Source of the DNA: Clostridium sp. OS1-26
Lineage (GTDB): Bacteria; Bacillota; Clostridia; Clostridiales; Clostridiaceae
DNA length: 64,000 nucleotides
Reading direction: 5' to 3'
Assembly (NCBI RefSeq): GCF_030915445.1
Contig: NZ_CP133264.1
Location: forward strand, 4,249,208 to 4,313,207
Shown: piece after piece, positions 63,217 through 64,000 of the stretch
How positions within the stretch are numbered: position 1 is the stretch's first letter
How the letters are laid out: every line of letters begins with the position of its first letter
Translations under genes and position numbers: made by a program
Notes under the pieces: model-generated
The model's input: the letters and a program-made list of their open reading frames with translations, nothing else
What the model was told of the DNA's origin: nothing
Database searches by the model: none

Positions 63217-64000
63217 TTAAACTCTACCTGCAAAGGTAAGTATCAAGAGAACAATGTTTAAAATGATAATAGTAGATGCAATAAACCAGCCTATTATTTT
63301 TGTAGGGGTGGTATTAACAAAGCTGCCCATTAAATTCTTTTTACTACTTATAATCATCAAAGGAATTATAGCAGCAGGAAGTGCAAAACTCAGTATGACT
63401 TGACTCAATACTAGAGCTTTCATTGGGTTAATACCGAGTAAAATAATAATCATTCCTGGCGCCATAGTTATAATTCTTCTTATGTTAATATTGATTTTTA
63501 AGTCTACAAATCCATCTAAAAGACTTTCACCAGCCATAGCTCCAACTGCAGACGAAGATAAACCAGATGCTAAAAGAGCCATTCCGAAAGCTCCACTAGA
63601 TAAAGTTCCAAGTAGGGGCTGAAGTGATCTATGGGCTTGTTCAATTGAGTCAACAGCTATTCCCTGTTTATAAAATACTGCTGCTGATACTATTAACATT
63701 GCTGCGTTCACAAGAAATGCAATATTCATTGCTATAAATATATCTATTTTTTCCATTTTAAAGTGCTCAAGTTTTTCCCTAAGTGTATTATTGGTGTTCC
63801 TAGGCTGAACTAATGCAGAGTGAAGATAAATAACATGCGGCATAACGGTTGCACCTAGCATGCCTACTGCTATCAATAAGGCATCACCATTGGGAATGGA
63901 TGGCATTATAGTATGAGATGCCACAGAAGACCATTCAGGCTTTGCGAGAAAAACCTCTAAAGTGTATGCAGCGCATATTACTGCTACCAGTACTGTAATA
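63217..64000 (-). CDS. mntH: Nramp-family Mn2+/Fe2+ transporter, C-terminal part
   Basis: The frame is open to the window edge, so the 5' part lies outside; about 261 residues are seen. VEDENCE: in-frame residues before the first possible internal start read EVFLAKPEWSSVASH, as in Nramp proteins. MLGATVMPHVIYLHSALVQ holds the family's metal-site Met-Pro-His (helix 6), followed by five further membrane helices. Nramp proteins import Mn2+ or Fe2+ with protons. Its terminator is visible downstream, so the 3' end is intact. Confidence 0.9.
   Translation of the reverse strand, partial: ITVLVAVICAAYTLEVFLAKPEWSSVASHTIMPSIPNGDALLIAVGMLGATVMPHVIYLHSALVQPRNTNNTLREKLEHFKMEKIDIFIAMNIAFLVNAAMLIVSAAVFYKQGIAVDSIEQAHRSLQPLLGTLSSGAFGMALLASGLSSSAVGAMAGESLLDGFVDLKININIRRIITMAPGMIIILLGINPMKALVLSQVILSFALPAAIIPLMIISSKKNLMGSFVNTTPTKIIGWFIASTIIILNIVLLILTFAGRV

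Overview
The window looks like chromosomal DNA of a spore-forming, anaerobic, low-GC Firmicute, most likely Clostridium sensu stricto. The signs are very AT-rich codon use, strong AGGAGG-type ribosome binding sites, a clostridial-order ger germination operon, an alpha/beta SASP, a SigI-RsgI pair and mannose-type PTS clusters. No tRNA, rRNA, CRISPR array or intact insertion sequence was seen. Most genes are ordinary housekeeping or metabolic genes; the unusual material lies in the prophage scar, the intergenic repeats, the broken genes and the alternative-sigma promoters.

Layout. 1-1.4 kb: prophage scar, with a holin/amidase fusion, a small phage protein, a truncated VOC gene and a SHOCT remnant. 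1.6-4.2 kb: an MBOAT O-acyltransferase and its SGNH-like partner. 5-8.6 kb: an S66 peptidase, a repeat-rich coat-like protein behind a SigK-type promoter, an MFS transporter and a small basic protein. 8.6-14.2 kb: an ABC-F protein and a three-gene phosphorelay (hybrid kinase, HPt, lone receiver). 14.4-22.9 kb: dbpA, a zinc-ribbon protein, a DUF441 protein, clpE, a YfcE-type phosphoesterase, uvsE and a frameshifted glnS. 23-28.7 kb: a hemerythrin protein, a mop gene with an internal TGA, a b561-like membrane protein, an SDR, an XRE-cupin regulator and an M24 peptidase. 29-36.2 kb: a two-component system, a ger operon (A-C-D-B order) and an amidase-domain protein. 36.4-40.1 kb: an LTA-synthase-like sulfatase, a PpaX-like phosphatase and a SASP.

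40.2-55.4 kb is an amino-sugar island. A LevR-type activator faces a clear sigma-54 -24/-12 promoter that drives a mannose-family PTS (IIA-IIC-IID-IIB) ending in murQ. After a TSUP permease comes a GntR regulator with palindromic operators, then a complete N-acetylgalactosamine route: AgaS, PTS IIB-IIC-IID-IIA, deacetylase, tagatose-bisphosphate aldolase and sugar-phosphate kinase. MurQ makes GlcNAc-6-P, which the second cluster's deacetylase could also process, so the two halves may cooperate in wall or mucin sugar recycling.

55.6-64 kb: yqeY, whose 3' end is made of a dispersed repeat, a HesB-like protein, small unknowns, sigI-rsgI, a secreted DUF5667 protein sharing a SigI-type promoter with sigI, an FAH-family protein and the 3' part of mntH. 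At least two families of palindromic intergenic repeats recur through the window, often directly behind stop codons.
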